From Deltaproteobacteria bacterium (GTDB lineage Bacteria > Desulfobacterota > Desulfarculia > Adiutricales > Adiutricaceae): a DNA stretch of 60,001 nucleotides. Below are positions 9,731 through 19,272 of the stretch, piece by piece. How positions within the stretch are numbered: position 1 is the stretch's first letter; every line of letters starts with the position of its first letter. Position numbers and translations under genes: made by a program. The notes under the pieces were generated by a model. It was not told the origin of the DNA. It saw only the letters and a program-made list of their open reading frames with translations, and did no database searches. The DNA is taken from the NCBI GenBank assembly GCA_031279515.1, contig JAITII010000008.1:1-60001 (forward strand), written 5' to 3'.

Positions 9731-10396
9731 TTCCTTGCCCCCCAAAGGGGCTGTGCGGGCTAAAATCGTGATTTTTTTTACCAGCTAATGTTTGAATTTT
9801 ACCCAGTGAAAGGTGGCTTCTAAAGGCGATCTAAGGCGAAAAGCCTCATGTTTAGCCGATATTAAGGTGTTTTTGGTCAAATATCAAAAACTATTTTATC
9901 TTCTAGTCTTGGGGGCCTGGGGCTTAATTTTGACAAAAAAATGGGATAATATTTTGCCATTTCCATTTACCTGCGGAAAGCTAAATGAAAAAAGTTGAGG
10001 ATTTTAGCCATTTCTTGTGGTACTCTCAGCTTTTGGAGGCTTTTTTGATGTGTAAAATTAAGATATTTATATCATGTTTTATTTTTACCCATTGATTATC
10101 TTAATTTTATTCGTCAAGAAATAAAGATCTCCATACAATTTTTATTAGGTATTTTACAATTAGTATAAATCTTTGGTTTTTAGGCTGATTTTTCCACATA
10201 AAAGACTTTCCCAGCTCAAAGGCAAAAAAGCCTTTTTAGAGCCTTCCAGGTATAACTTAAGCTTTTCTAGCTAGTCATTTAGCCTTCGGCCTTTGTCCAG
10301 CTTAAGCTCAAGTAGATTTTCCAAGCGAAGGATTACCCTCTAGGCTTTTTTCTAGCTTTATTAAATATTTTTCCCTCCCTCAACAAAGGTTTCACC

Positions 10397-13300
10397 ATGC
10401 TAGACGATAAAGAGAAGATTGGCTCCGTATTGGTGGTAGGCGGAGGCATTGCCGGTATCCAGGCTTCCCTGGATTTAGCCGAAATGGGTTTTTACGTCTA
10501 TCTCATCGAGAAAAATCCTGCCATAGGTGGGCGCATGGCCCAGCTGGACAAGGTCTTCCCCACCAATGACTGTTCCATGTGCATAATCTCCCCTAAGCTA
10601 AACGACATAGGGGGGCACATTAATATAGAGACGATAAACTGTGCCGAGCTCATAGAGCTTACCGGCCAGGCAGGTAACTTCAAGGCTAAGATCCTCAAAA
10701 AACCCCGCTACTTAGATAGCGTAAAATGTACAGCTTGCGGAGATTGTGCCAAGGTCTGCCCGGTGGACATTTCCAATGAGTTTAACCAAGGTTTGGACAC
10801 TAGGAAAGTGGTAAATAAGTCCTATGCCCAGGCCTATCCAAACTCCTTTTCCTTGGCCAAAAATAGCTTAAGCCCCTGCGTGGTGGCTTGCCCGGCCAAT
10901 GTCAATGCCCACGGTTACGTGTCTTTGGCCTCTCAAGGTCGTTTTAACGAGGCCTTGGAGGTTATCTTAGATGTCCTTCCCCTGCCCGGTACCTTGGGTA
11001 GGATCTGTGCCCATCCCTGCGAGAGCAAATGTAGGCGGGGGCTTTTGGAAGGACCCTTGGACATTAAAAATATTAAGCGCCTGGTGGCTTTAAAGGGGGA
11101 TTTAGAAGCTGCCGGTGCTGCCATTTTAAAAGAACCGGAAATAGAGGGCCTCTGCGCCATAGTGGGTTCCGGTCCTGCGGGCTTGTCAGCGGCTTACCAT
11201 TTGGGCAGAAGGGGGATAAAGAGCGTTATCTTCGAGCGGGCCAAAGTTGCCGGCGGGGCCTTGCGCCTGGGGATCCCAGACTATCGCCTCCCACCTGAGG
11301 TCCTACAAAAAGAAATAGACTTTATCCTTTCCTATTCAGGCTCTTCTATAGTTTATAACAAGGCCTTAGGAGAAGACTTTACCTTGGACTCCCTCATTAA
11401 AGACGGCTTTAAGGCTGTGTTTTTGGCCATGGGGGCCCATAACAACGCCCCACTTAAAGTACCCGGCGAAGATTTGGAAGGCGTAGAGTCCGGGGTGGAG
11501 TTTTTAAAGAGGGTCAACTTATCAGATAAGCCCAATTTAACCGGTAAGAAGGTCTTGGTATTAGGTGCGGGAAACGTTGCTATGGATGCTGCCCGCTCCG
11601 CCATCCGCTTAGGAGCAGCGGTAACATTGGCTTACCGCAGGGGAAGGGGGGCCATGCCCGCTTGGCCCTGGGAAGTAGAAGAGGCTTTGGAGGAAGGCAT
11701 GGAGCTCCTTTTGATGAGGAGCCCAGTAAAATTTGAAAAAAGAAAAGGCCGGATAGCAGCAGAACTTGTTAAGACTGTAGCTGATGGGGATGAAAATGAT
11801 CGCAAAGCCCATCTTTCTTATGACCATAAAGATATAGTCACACATTTCTGCGATATTGTTATTTCGGCCACCGGGCAGCTGGCGTCCAGCGAATCCGTTA
11901 GAGCCTACGGCGACATCCAAATCCACAAGGGGGGTAGGATAGGTGTCGATCCCGTGACCTTACAGACCGGAAGGCAAGGGGTATTTGCAGGGGGGGACGT
12001 CCAGCTGGGCCCGGCATTGGCCATAGACGCTGTGGCAGCGGGAAAAGAGGCGGCAATCTCTATTGCCCGCTATCTTAAAGGGGAAGATCTTTTACTTGGT
12101 CGCTCTAAGATAGAGTTCACCGGCTCTGAGAGCTACACAGAGCTTCCTAGCCAACGTCATTATAGAAATACAGTTACTATGAGGGACCCTAAAGAAAGGG
12201 CCCGGGATTTTAAGGAGTTTGACCTGGGGCTAAGTGAGGAGGCGGCCATAGATGAAGCCTCTAGGTGCGTTTCTTGCGGGGCCTGCTGCCAGTGTTTTCG
12301 CTGCGTTAAAGCCTGTCTTCCTGGGGCCTTGACTATGGAAACCCATGCCCAGGCCCCCGAGATTTTAGAGTTAAATGTTGGGGCAGTGGCCCTAGCACCA
12401 GGCTTTGACCCTTATGATGCGGCCAATAATTTAACCTATCGCTACAATGAGTCGCCCAATATCGTGACCTCCTTAGAATTCGAACGCATCCTTTCCGCTT
12501 CCGGTCCCTTTAAGGGCCATTTGGTTAGGCCTTCGGATCAGAAGGAACCGGAAAAGGTGGCCTGGATCCAGTGCGTAGGTTCCAGGGACCAAAATATCTG
12601 TGACAAGAAATACTGCTCTGCCGTCTGCTGCATGTATGCCATGAAGGAAGCCACAATCGCCATGGAGCACAGGGGCGGCAAGTTGGATGCCTCGATATTC
12701 TACATTGATATAAGGAGCTACGGCAAAGATTTCGAAAAATACTATAACCGCGCTCAAGATAGCGGTGTGAAATTCATAAGATCCAAGGTCCATACCTTAA
12801 CGCCTCTTTTAAACGGGGATGTGGAGTTGGAGTATCTAAGTGAAGACGGAGAGCGGAAAAAAGATGTCTTCGACATGGCGGTGCTTTCAGTCGGTCTTTC
12901 CCCTTCCAAAGACCTTGCAGTGCTCTCCAAGACCTTGGGCCTAAAGTTAAATGAGGACGGCTTTGTAAAAACTGGGGCTTTTGAGCCAGTTGACACCAGT
13001 CGCCCTGGCATCTATGCCTGCGGGGCAGCCTCAGAGCCCAAGGACATCCCTCAGACAGTGGTGGAAGCCCAGGCTGCAGCCCAGGCTGCTGGGGTGGGCC
13101 TCTCTGAGGTGCGGTTTACCAGAACCAAGACCCGTAGCTACCCAGAAGAGATGGATGTCACCAGAGAGGTCCCCAAAATTGGGGTATTTATCTGCCATTG
13201 CGGCATAAACATAGCCTCTGTCGTGGATGTGGCTCAAGTTGCAGAATATGCCAAGGGACTTCCCTTTGTGGAGTTTTCCGAGACCAGTCTCTTTGCCTGC

Positions 13301-14872
13301 TCCGCCGATAACCAGGCGAAGATAAAAGAGATCATAGCGGAGTACAAGTTAAACCGTGTAGTAGTTGCCTCCTGCTCACCTAGGACCCACGAAGCTATGT
13401 TTAGAGAGACCCTGGCGCAGGCGGGCTTAAATAAATTTCTCTTTGAGATGGCCAATATTCGTGACCAGGACTCTTGGGTACACCAGAAGGAGCCGGAAAA
13501 GGCCACGGCTAAGGCCAAAGACCTGGTGAGGGGGGCCATAGCCAAGGCGGCCCTCTTAGAGCCCATGTATATGACCAGGATGGATCTTACCCGCGAGGCC
13601 CTAGTGGTGGGCGGCGGGGTAGCCGGCATGGTCTCAGCCCTTTCCATTGCCAACTTTGGCTTTAAGACCCATCTGGTGGAAAGGGAGGGGACCTTGGGAG
13701 GACAAGCCTTTAAGGTCCACTTGAGAGACAGAGACATTGATGCCTTTACCAAGGGTTTAATAGATGAGGTAACAGGGCACAGTCAAATAGAGCTGCACTT
13801 AAATAGTAGCCCCAAGAGCTCTGAAGGTTTTGTCGGAAATTTCGAGACCATCATAGAGGGCCCCAATGGTTCTTTTACCTTAAAGCACGGGGTCACAGTC
13901 TTGGCACCCGGTGGCCATGCCCATAAGCCAAATCTGTATCTCTATGGCCAGAGCCCCAATGTCTTATTGACCCTGGAGCTGGACGCGCATTTAAAGGAAA
14001 AGGAATCAAAGCTAATTAAAAATTCCTCTGTCTTTGTTTTCATCCAGTGCGTAGAGTCCAGGGTCCCGGAGCGGCCCTACTGCTCTAAGATCTGCTGCTC
14101 CCACAGCCTGGAAAGCGCGCTTTCCATCCTAGATAGAAACCCTGGGGCCAGGGTCTTCGTCCTCATTAGGGACATGCGTTCCTACGGCTTTAGGGAGAGG
14201 AAATACGAGGAGGCCAGGCGCCGGGGCGTAGTCTTTATTCGCTACGATTTAGAAAATCCGCCTGTGGTGGAACAGGGTAAAGATGGCAAGATCCTAGTTA
14301 CAGTCACGGACCACGTGTTAAATAGGCCCTTGAAGATAGAAGCCGACATCTTAACCTTGGCCAGCGGCGTAGACCCTACGCCCATGAAAGAGGAGATAGT
14401 CGAGGTCTTCAAAGGCCAGCTGAACTCCGAAGGATTTCTTTTAGAAGCCCACATGAAGCTAAGGCCCGTGGATTTGGCAACGGATGGCCAATACATAGCC
14501 GGTCTTGCCCACTATCCCAAGCCCATTGAGGAAAGCATCGCCCAGGCCAAGGCCGCGGCGGCGCGGGCTGCTGCGGTCTTGGCTAAACCCTTCGTCATGG
14601 TGGGCGGAGTAGTAGCTACAGTTGACCCGGAAAAGTGCGCCGTGTGTTGCACCTGCGTAAGGGCATGCCCTTTTAGGGTTCCCAAGATTGTGGAAAACGA
14701 AACCGATAGCTCCCAAAGGGGCCACGCCTTTATGGAACCCGCTGTCTGCCAGGGCTGTGGGGTCTGCGTGGGAGAATGCCCGGGTAAAGCCATAAAGCTA
14801 CAATTTTTTACCGACGAGCAGCTCTTGGCCAAGGTGGCGGCTTTGGCAGAACCGCTAGTTACGACGGCTTAA
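10397..14872 (+). CDS. Giant HdrA-GltD-HdrA fusion, electron-transfer flavoprotein
   Basis: A 1491-residue fusion related to HdrA, the flavin and Fe-S subunit that splits electron pairs in heterodisulfide-reductase complexes. In order: an HdrA-type FAD Rossmann domain (GGGIAGIQASLDLAEMGF), a ferredoxin-like motif CTACGDCAKVCPVD near residue 111, an inserted GltD/NfnB-like module (Cys cluster near 160-215, GSGPAGLSAAYHLGRRG near 253, second nucleotide site GAGNVAMDAARSA near 386, FAD-closing GGDVQLGPALAID near 530), Cys motif CVSCGACCQCFRCVKAC near 623, HdrA core (GSRDQNICDKKYCSAVCC), a second HdrA module (CHCGINIASVVDV near 924; GGGVAGMVSALSIANFGF near 1068), and two C-terminal [4Fe-4S] motifs near 1414 and 1451. 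The GltD part suggests NAD(P)H exchange. HdrB and HdrC are absent from the window. Next to mvhD-metVF it probably feeds electrons to methylene-THF reductase; that is inference. Confidence 0.93.
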   Translation: MLDDKEKIGSVLVVGGGIAGIQASLDLAEMGFYVYLIEKNPAIGGRMAQLDKVFPTNDCSMCIISPKLNDIGGHINIETINCAELIELTGQAGNFKAKILKKPRYLDSVKCTACGDCAKVCPVDISNEFNQGLDTRKVVNKSYAQAYPNSFSLAKNSLSPCVVACPANVNAHGYVSLASQGRFNEALEVILDVLPLPGTLGRICAHPCESKCRRGLLEGPLDIKNIKRLVALKGDLEAAGAAILKEPEIEGLCAIVGSGPAGLSAAYHLGRRGIKSVIFERAKVAGGALRLGIPDYRLPPEVLQKEIDFILSYSGSSIVYNKALGEDFTLDSLIKDGFKAVFLAMGAHNNAPLKVPGEDLEGVESGVEFLKRVNLSDKPNLTGKKVLVLGAGNVAMDAARSAIRLGAAVTLAYRRGRGAMPAWPWEVEEALEEGMELLLMRSPVKFEKRKGRIAAELVKTVADGDENDRKAHLSYDHKDIVTHFCDIVISATGQLASSESVRAYGDIQIHKGGRIGVDPVTLQTGRQGVFAGGDVQLGPALAIDAVAAGKEAAISIARYLKGEDLLLGRSKIEFTGSESYTELPSQRHYRNTVTMRDPKERARDFKEFDLGLSEEAAIDEASRCVSCGACCQCFRCVKACLPGALTMETHAQAPEILELNVGAVALAPGFDPYDAANNLTYRYNESPNIVTSLEFERILSASGPFKGHLVRPSDQKEPEKVAWIQCVGSRDQNICDKKYCSAVCCMYAMKEATIAMEHRGGKLDASIFYIDIRSYGKDFEKYYNRAQDSGVKFIRSKVHTLTPLLNGDVELEYLSEDGERKKDVFDMAVLSVGLSPSKDLAVLSKTLGLKLNEDGFVKTGAFEPVDTSRPGIYACGAASEPKDIPQTVVEAQAAAQAAGVGLSEVRFTRTKTRSYPEEMDVTREVPKIGVFICHCGINIASVVDVAQVAEYAKGLPFVEFSETSLFACSADNQAKIKEIIAEYKLNRVVVASCSPRTHEAMFRETLAQAGLNKFLFEMANIRDQDSWVHQKEPEKATAKAKDLVRGAIAKAALLEPMYMTRMDLTREALVVGGGVAGMVSALSIANFGFKTHLVEREGTLGGQAFKVHLRDRDIDAFTKGLIDEVTGHSQIELHLNSSPKSSEGFVGNFETIIEGPNGSFTLKHGVTVLAPGGHAHKPNLYLYGQSPNVLLTLELDAHLKEKESKLIKNSSVFVFIQCVESRVPERPYCSKICCSHSLESALSILDRNPGARVFVLIRDMRSYGFRERKYEEARRRGVVFIRYDLENPPVVEQGKDGKILVTVTDHVLNRPLKIEADILTLASGVDPTPMKEEIVEVFKGQLNSEGFLLEAHMKLRPVDLATDGQYIAGLAHYPKPIEESIAQAKAAAARAAAVLAKPFVMVGGVVATVDPEKCAVCCTCVRACPFRVPKIVENETDSSQRGHAFMEPAVCQGCGVCVGECPGKAIKLQFFTDEQLLAKVAALAEPLVTTA

Positions 14873-14882
14873 AGATAGCTAA

Positions 14883-14924
14883 GCTAGCCTCCGGCTTTCC
14901 CGCTAGAGAAAGCCGGAGGCTAGC
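14883..14924. repeat. 17-bp perfect hairpin between the HdrA fusion and mvhD
   Basis: GCTAGCCTCCGGCTTTC pairs perfectly with its reverse complement across an 8-base loop, 10 bases after the HdrA-fusion stop. No T run follows, so it is more likely an mRNA-stabilising or partial-attenuation hairpin in a polycistronic transcript, or a palindromic repeat, than a full terminator. Confidence 0.8.
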
Positions 14925-14957
14925 GGGGCTCTAATAAGCCATTTTAAGGATTACAAC

Positions 14958-15392
14958 ATGACAATGGAAGCTAGTGCCTTCCCTGGGTGGGAGCCGAAGA
15001 TCTTAGCCTTCTGCTGCCAATACTGCGCTTACAGCGCTGCGGACATGGCAGGCTCCATGAGGCTGGAATATCCCACAGAGGTTGAAATAGTGCTCATTCC
15101 CTGCACCGGACGCTTTGATGTGATCTTGGCCCTGCGCGCCTTTGAAAAAGGCGCGGACGGGGTGTTCGCGGCAGGCTGCCTTGAGGGAAATTGCCACTTT
15201 TTAGACGGAAACATTAGGGCTAGAAAAAGGGTGAATTTTTTGAAAGCAGAGCTAAAGAGCGTGGGTTACGAGCCGGAAAGAATTGAGATGTTTAATCTTT
15301 CCGCCTCCCAAGGGCCCAGGTTCGCTGAAATTGCCAGGGATTTCACCCAAAACATAGTCGGCCTAGGGCCTTCGCCGGCTAAGAAATTATAA
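14958..15392 (+). CDS. mvhD: MvhD/HdrA-associated iron-sulfur subunit
   Basis: Small [2Fe-2S] protein of the methyl-viologen-reducing hydrogenase delta family, which links HdrA to an electron donor in Hdr complexes. The protein (144 residues) begins with CCQYCAYSAADMAG and carries further Cys in IPCTGR, AAGCLEGNCHF, the family's cluster-binding pattern. ATG 14958 follows AGGATTACAAC, a fair ribosome-binding site. It sits between the HdrA fusion and metV/metF, the same order of functions found in hdr-mvhD-metVF clusters of acetogens such as Moorella, which supports a role in coupling HdrA to MetFV. Confidence 0.93.
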   Translation: MTMEASAFPGWEPKILAFCCQYCAYSAADMAGSMRLEYPTEVEIVLIPCTGRFDVILALRAFEKGADGVFAAGCLEGNCHFLDGNIRARKRVNFLKAELKSVGYEPERIEMFNLSASQGPRFAEIARDFTQNIVGLGPSPAKKL

Positions 15393-15520
15393 AATTCCTA
15401 TTTGCAGAGTTTTCTCTACGCCAGGGGGATATTTTACCCAAAAAAACCTTTAAGCTTTTTTAAAGGCCATTTTTGCGGTTTTTGCCTAGGAAGGCCCTTT
15501 TCATAATTTTAGGTGACCCT

Positions 15521-16192
15521 ATGATAATCGCCGAAAGAAAGCCCATTGACGAGATCAAAACTTTTGTCAAAGGCAAGGAAAAAATATTGCTGGTGGCCTG
15601 TCGCGGTTGCGTCACGGTGTGCAATGCGGGAGGCACCAAAGAGGCTGGGATCTTGGCCTCACTTTTAAGGTTGGACGCTGCCAAAGAGGGAGTCCCACTA
15701 AAGGTGGACGAGCTAACCTTAGAGCGGCAGTGCGATCCTGAATACATTTTCGAATTATCCCCGAGCATGGGGGAAAAATACGACGCTATCCTTTCCATGG
15801 CCTGCTCCATAGGGCCACAGTTTATAGCCAGCGCCTACCCCAATGAAAAAGTCTATCCAGTCTTAAACACCTGCTTTTTAGGCGGTGCCCTGGCACATGG
15901 TGTCTGGGCAGAGCGCTGCCAAGCTTGTGGCAATTGCATCATCCATAAATTTGGGGGTCTGTGTCCCATCTCCCGGTGTTCCAAGAGCTTATTAAACGGT
16001 CCCTGTGGGGGTTCGGCAGGGGGCAAATGTGAGGTTTCCAAGGAGATAGACTGCGTCTGGCAGTTAATAGTGGAGAAGGTAACTAGCGACGGGACCATGG
16101 ATGAATTTTTATCTCTAGAGCTGGTCAAAGATTGGCGGACCAGTAGGGACGGGGGCCCCCGCAAGATCGCGAGGGAAGAACTATTAAAATGA
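15521..16192 (+). CDS. metV: Methylene-THF reductase iron-sulfur/zinc subunit MetV
   Basis: Partner of MetF in acetogens (MTHFR C-terminal/DUF family). The 223-residue product has the expected Cys-rich blocks: CRGCVTVCNAGGTKEAG near the N-terminus, and ERCQACGNC, GLCPISRCSKSLLNGPCGG towards the C-terminus, which hold metal centres that pass electrons to the MetF flavin. I chose ATG 15521, preceded by TAGGTGACCCT, over an in-frame ATG at 15473 that would add 16 residues outside the conserved start. Its stop overlaps the metF start (ATGA), so the two are translationally coupled. Confidence 0.92.
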   Translation: MIIAERKPIDEIKTFVKGKEKILLVACRGCVTVCNAGGTKEAGILASLLRLDAAKEGVPLKVDELTLERQCDPEYIFELSPSMGEKYDAILSMACSIGPQFIASAYPNEKVYPVLNTCFLGGALAHGVWAERCQACGNCIIHKFGGLCPISRCSKSLLNGPCGGSAGGKCEVSKEIDCVWQLIVEKVTSDGTMDEFLSLELVKDWRTSRDGGPRKIAREELLK

Positions 16193-17130
16193 CTAAAGAG
16201 TTAAAAACCAAGAGCCATTTGGAAAAAGTCCTCTCCCTGGGGCATTTCGCCGTCACCGGGGAACTGGGGCCTCCCAGGCACGCAAAAGCTAGCGATGTGG
16301 AGGATAAGGTAAGCCATCTTTTGGGAAATGTGGACTCTGTGAATATCACGGATAACCAGACAGCTGTTGTGCGCATGTCCTCACTTTCGGCCAGCGTTCT
16401 AGCCCAGAGGAAAGGCTTGGAAGCCAACATGCAGATGGTCTGCCGGGACCGCAACCGCATAGCCATGCAGTCGGATATCTTGGGAGCAGCTGCCTTAGGT
16501 ATTAATAATCTTCTCATCCTTTCAGGTGACCACCAGAGCTTTGGGGATCACCCCCAGGCCAAAAATGTCTATGACTTAGATTCCATAAATCTTATTAGGA
16601 CCCTTAAGAATATGCGCGATGAGGGTAGGCTCATGTCGGGCCAGGAACTCCCCGAAGACGGAAGGCCCCGCCTTTTTATAGGAGCAGCTTACAATCCCTT
16701 CGCAGACCCTGAGGACTATAGGGTCATAAGGGCCGCTAAAAAGGTGAAAGCCGGGGCTGATTTTATGCAGAGTCAGTGTATCTACGACATGGACCGCTTT
16801 AGAAATTTCATGAGCCGGGCAGTGGACATGGGACTAACGGAGAAGACATACTTTTTGGCCGGAGTCACTCCTTTAAAATCTTTGGGCATGGCCAAGTACA
16901 TGAAAAATAATGTCCCGGGCATCACTATGCCGGATTTTTACATAGAAAGGCTAAAGGGCGTTCCCAAGGACAAGCAAGCTGAAGAAGGCATAAAAATCGC
17001 CTGTGAGCAGATTGAAGAGTTTAAAGAGATGAAAGGTATAAGCGGGGTGCACCTTATGCTTGTAGAGTGGGAGCACATGGTCCCAGTCATCGTAAAGGCG
17101 GCCAAACTTATACCCAGGCCGAATGTTTAA
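16189..17130 (+). CDS. metF: 5,10-methylenetetrahydrofolate reductase MetF
   Basis: Reduces methylene-THF to methyl-THF, the last methyl-branch step before transfer to the corrinoid protein. The 313-residue TIM-barrel flavoprotein shows VTGELGPPRHAK, SVNITDNQ, LILSGDH and ADFMQSQCIYD, the usual substrate- and FAD-contact motifs of MetF. It starts within the end of metV (ATGA overlap). The presence of metV, mvhD and an HdrA fusion upstream implies an Hdr-coupled, possibly bifurcating, reductase rather than the NADH-only enterobacterial form; that is inference from context. Confidence 0.95.
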   Translation: MTKELKTKSHLEKVLSLGHFAVTGELGPPRHAKASDVEDKVSHLLGNVDSVNITDNQTAVVRMSSLSASVLAQRKGLEANMQMVCRDRNRIAMQSDILGAAALGINNLLILSGDHQSFGDHPQAKNVYDLDSINLIRTLKNMRDEGRLMSGQELPEDGRPRLFIGAAYNPFADPEDYRVIRAAKKVKAGADFMQSQCIYDMDRFRNFMSRAVDMGLTEKTYFLAGVTPLKSLGMAKYMKNNVPGITMPDFYIERLKGVPKDKQAEEGIKIACEQIEEFKEMKGISGVHLMLVEWEHMVPVIVKAAKLIPRPNV

Positions 17131-17315
17131 TATTTTGCTAGAGTAAAAATTTTAGCCCGCTTGTTTAGCGGCCAAAAGCTTTACATTTTTTGCCCCTTTA
17201 ATAATTTCCCCCCACAGTTTAGCTAGTCTAAATAGTGGCGCTCTTTGTGCTTTAAGCTATTTAGAAAAAGATTTTTTTAATTTTTAATCCCTTTAGCTTA
17301 TTTAGTTTTGTAAGC

Positions 17316-17366
17316 GCGGCTTCATTCTAAGTGCAGCTTACTTCTAAGTGCGGTTTCATTCTAAGC
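17316..17366. promoter_or_regulatory. Three tandem 17-bp repeats upstream of fhs
   Basis: Three back-to-back units: GCGGCTTCATTCTAAGT, GCAGCTTACTTCTAAGT and GCGGTTTCATTCTAAGC. They lie 60 bases before the fhs start in an otherwise AT-rich 296-base gap. Near-identical tandem units just upstream of a key metabolic gene look like iterated binding sites for a regulator, for example an AraC-type activator, but they could be a chance tandem duplication. The owner regulator is unknown. Confidence 0.6.
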
Positions 17367-17426
17367 TAAGGGACTTAAATAAATTTTATTGGGGCCTATA
17401 TAGGCATACTTTTTAGGAGTTAAATA

Positions 17427-19205
17427 ATGACTATCAAATGGCAGGACTTTACCCTCAAGGGGGCGAAAGATTACGAGATAGCTGAGGCGGCGGAAAAGCA
17501 TCTCGTAAAGATTAATGAGCTGGCAGAGAAAATAGGACTTTTAGAAGACGAGGTCTTTCGTTACGGACATTTCGTAGCGAAGGTGGATTACCTAAAGGTC
17601 TTAGAAAGGCTTAAGGACAAGCCCAATGGCAAGTACATTGACGTTACCGCTTTGACCCCTACGCCCCTGGGCGAAGGGAAGTCCACCACCACCATGGGGC
17701 TCGTGCAGGGTATGGGTAGGCTCGGTTTAAAAGTAACAGCTGCCATCCGCCAACCCTCAGGCGGCCCCACCATGAACATCAAAGGTTCAGCAGCTGGAGG
17801 TGGCATGAGCCAGTGCCTACCTTTGACCCCCTTTTCTCTGGGGCTCACCGGAGACATAAACGCCATAATGAATGCCCACAATTTGGGCATGGTGGCACTA
17901 AACTCCCGGATGCAGCACGAGGAGAATAATTCCGACAAGTTCTTAAAGTCCAGGGGGCTTAAGCGCTTAAACATCGACCCTTACAGGGTGGAATTTGGCT
18001 TTGTCATGGATTTTGCCGCCCAATGCTTAAGGAACATCTTAATCGGGATGGGGGGGATATCGGATGGCTTTTTGATGCAGTCGAAGTTTGGTATAGCCGT
18101 AAGTAGCGAGCTCATGGCTATACTTGCCTTGGCCCAGGACGTAGCAGACTTAAGAAGAAGGATAGGACAGATAATCCTAGCTTACGACAGGGCCGGCAGG
18201 AGGATAACAGCGGAAGACTTGGAAGTGGCAGGCGCCATGACGGCATGGATGCTGGAGGCCTTAAATCCCAACCTTCTCCAGACCATAGAGGGGCAGCCAT
18301 GCTTTGTCCACGCCGGGCCCTTCGCTAACATCGCCATAGGTCAGAGCTCCATCATAGCCGACCGTTTGGCCTTGAAGCTTTCGGATTATCACGTAACTGA
18401 GTCGGGATTCGCAGCTGACATAGGCTTTGAGAAGTTCTGGAATCTCAAATGCCGCTATTCCGGTTTGATACCCAACGCAGCGGTGGTTGTGGCAACTGTC
18501 AGGGCCTTAAAGTGCCATGGAGGCGCCCCTGTTCCTAAGCCAGGAAACCCCCTGCCGGAGGAGTACTCCAAGCCCAACGTGGGCCTGGTGGAAAAGGGCC
18601 TGGAAAACCTCTTGCACCACGTGGGGATAGTCAAAAAGTCCGGAATAAGCCCTGTGGTTTGCATCAATGCCTTTGTGACGGATACTAAAGAAGAGATAGC
18701 CACAGTACGGAGGGCCTGCGAAAATGCCGGGGCCAAGGTGGCTGTCTCGGATCACTGGCTCAAAGGCGGCGAAGGCGCCTTAGAGCTGGCGCAAGTGGTA
18801 CAAGAGGCCTGCGAGGAGAAGACAAACTTCAAGCTCCTCTACGAGCTTTCCATGCCTTTCAAAGAAAGGATAGAGCTAGTTGCCAAAGAGATCTACGGAG
18901 CTGAGACGGTGGAATACCTGCCCGAGGCAGAAAAGAAGCTGGCCTTATACCAGCATGACTCCAAGATTAGTAAGTTCGGCCTCTGTATGGTAAAGACTCA
19001 CCTATCTCTTTCTGGAGACCCCAATCTCAAGGGAGTACCCAAGGGATTCAGGCTCAACATCAGAGACGTTTTAATCTACGCAGGGGCGGAATTCGTGGTA
19101 CCTGTGGTGGGAAGTATCTCACTTATGCCAGGGACAGCTTCTAACCCCGCCTACCGCCGCATAGACGTGGATACTAAAACAGGCAAGATTACTGGTCTCT
19201 TTTAA
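17427..19205 (+). CDS. fhs: Formate-tetrahydrofolate ligase
   Basis: ATP-dependent entry of formate into the folate methyl branch: formate + THF + ATP gives 10-formyl-THF. The P-loop-like motif [16 protein letters not shown] lies at residues 77-92 (Lys85), followed by [19 protein letters not shown] and the folate/formate motifs [13 protein letters not shown]. The length, 592 residues, is slightly above the usual ~560. ATG 17427 follows AGGAGTTAAATA, a good ribosome-binding site. A regulatory-looking triple repeat lies upstream. It is a hallmark gene of acetogens, though also found in some sulfate reducers and others. Confidence 0.97.
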   Translation: MTIKWQDFTLKGAKDYEIAEAAEKHLVKINELAEKIGLLEDEVFRYGHFVAKVDYLKVLERLKDKPNGKYIDVTALTPTPLGEGKSTTTMGLVQGMGRLGLKVTAAIRQPSGGPTMNIKGSAAGGGMSQCLPLTPFSLGLTGDINAIMNAHNLGMVALNSRMQHEENNSDKFLKSRGLKRLNIDPYRVEFGFVMDFAAQCLRNILIGMGGISDGFLMQSKFGIAVSSELMAILALAQDVADLRRRIGQIILAYDRAGRRITAEDLEVAGAMTAWMLEALNPNLLQTIEGQPCFVHAGPFANIAIGQSSIIADRLALKLSDYHVTESGFAADIGFEKFWNLKCRYSGLIPNAAVVVATVRALKCHGGAPVPKPGNPLPEEYSKPNVGLVEKGLENLLHHVGIVKKSGISPVVCINAFVTDTKEEIATVRRACENAGAKVAVSDHWLKGGEGALELAQVVQEACEEKTNFKLLYELSMPFKERIELVAKEIYGAETVEYLPEAEKKLALYQHDSKISKFGLCMVKTHLSLSGDPNLKGVPKGFRLNIRDVLIYAGAEFVVPVVGSISLMPGTASNPAYRRIDVDTKTGKITGLF

Positions 19206-19272
19206 AAGGCATAACCTTAGGCCAGGGGTTCTAACTTATGGAGCTAGGCAAACGTATATTATTGAAGGTGGA

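Larger units (their letters stand above)
8534..10396. other. 1.9 kb gene-free region upstream of the C1 cluster
   Basis: No open frame in this stretch looks like a protein; the longest (about 60-70 codons) have no homologue-like motifs and poor starts. The sequence alternates AT-rich tracts with GC-rich blocks that carry three strong inverted repeats, listed separately. It could hold decayed genes, an unrecognised RNA, or the long 5' control region of the HdrA-fusion operon that starts at 10397. A short GATAT-TT-ATATC palindrome lies near 10058. I see no tRNA, rRNA or known riboswitch pattern. Confidence 0.5.

Noticed and set aside
9813-9998. 61-codon frame with one hydrophobic segment
   Set aside because: Poor ribosome-binding site, GTG start and no neighbour or motif to support it; treated as chance.
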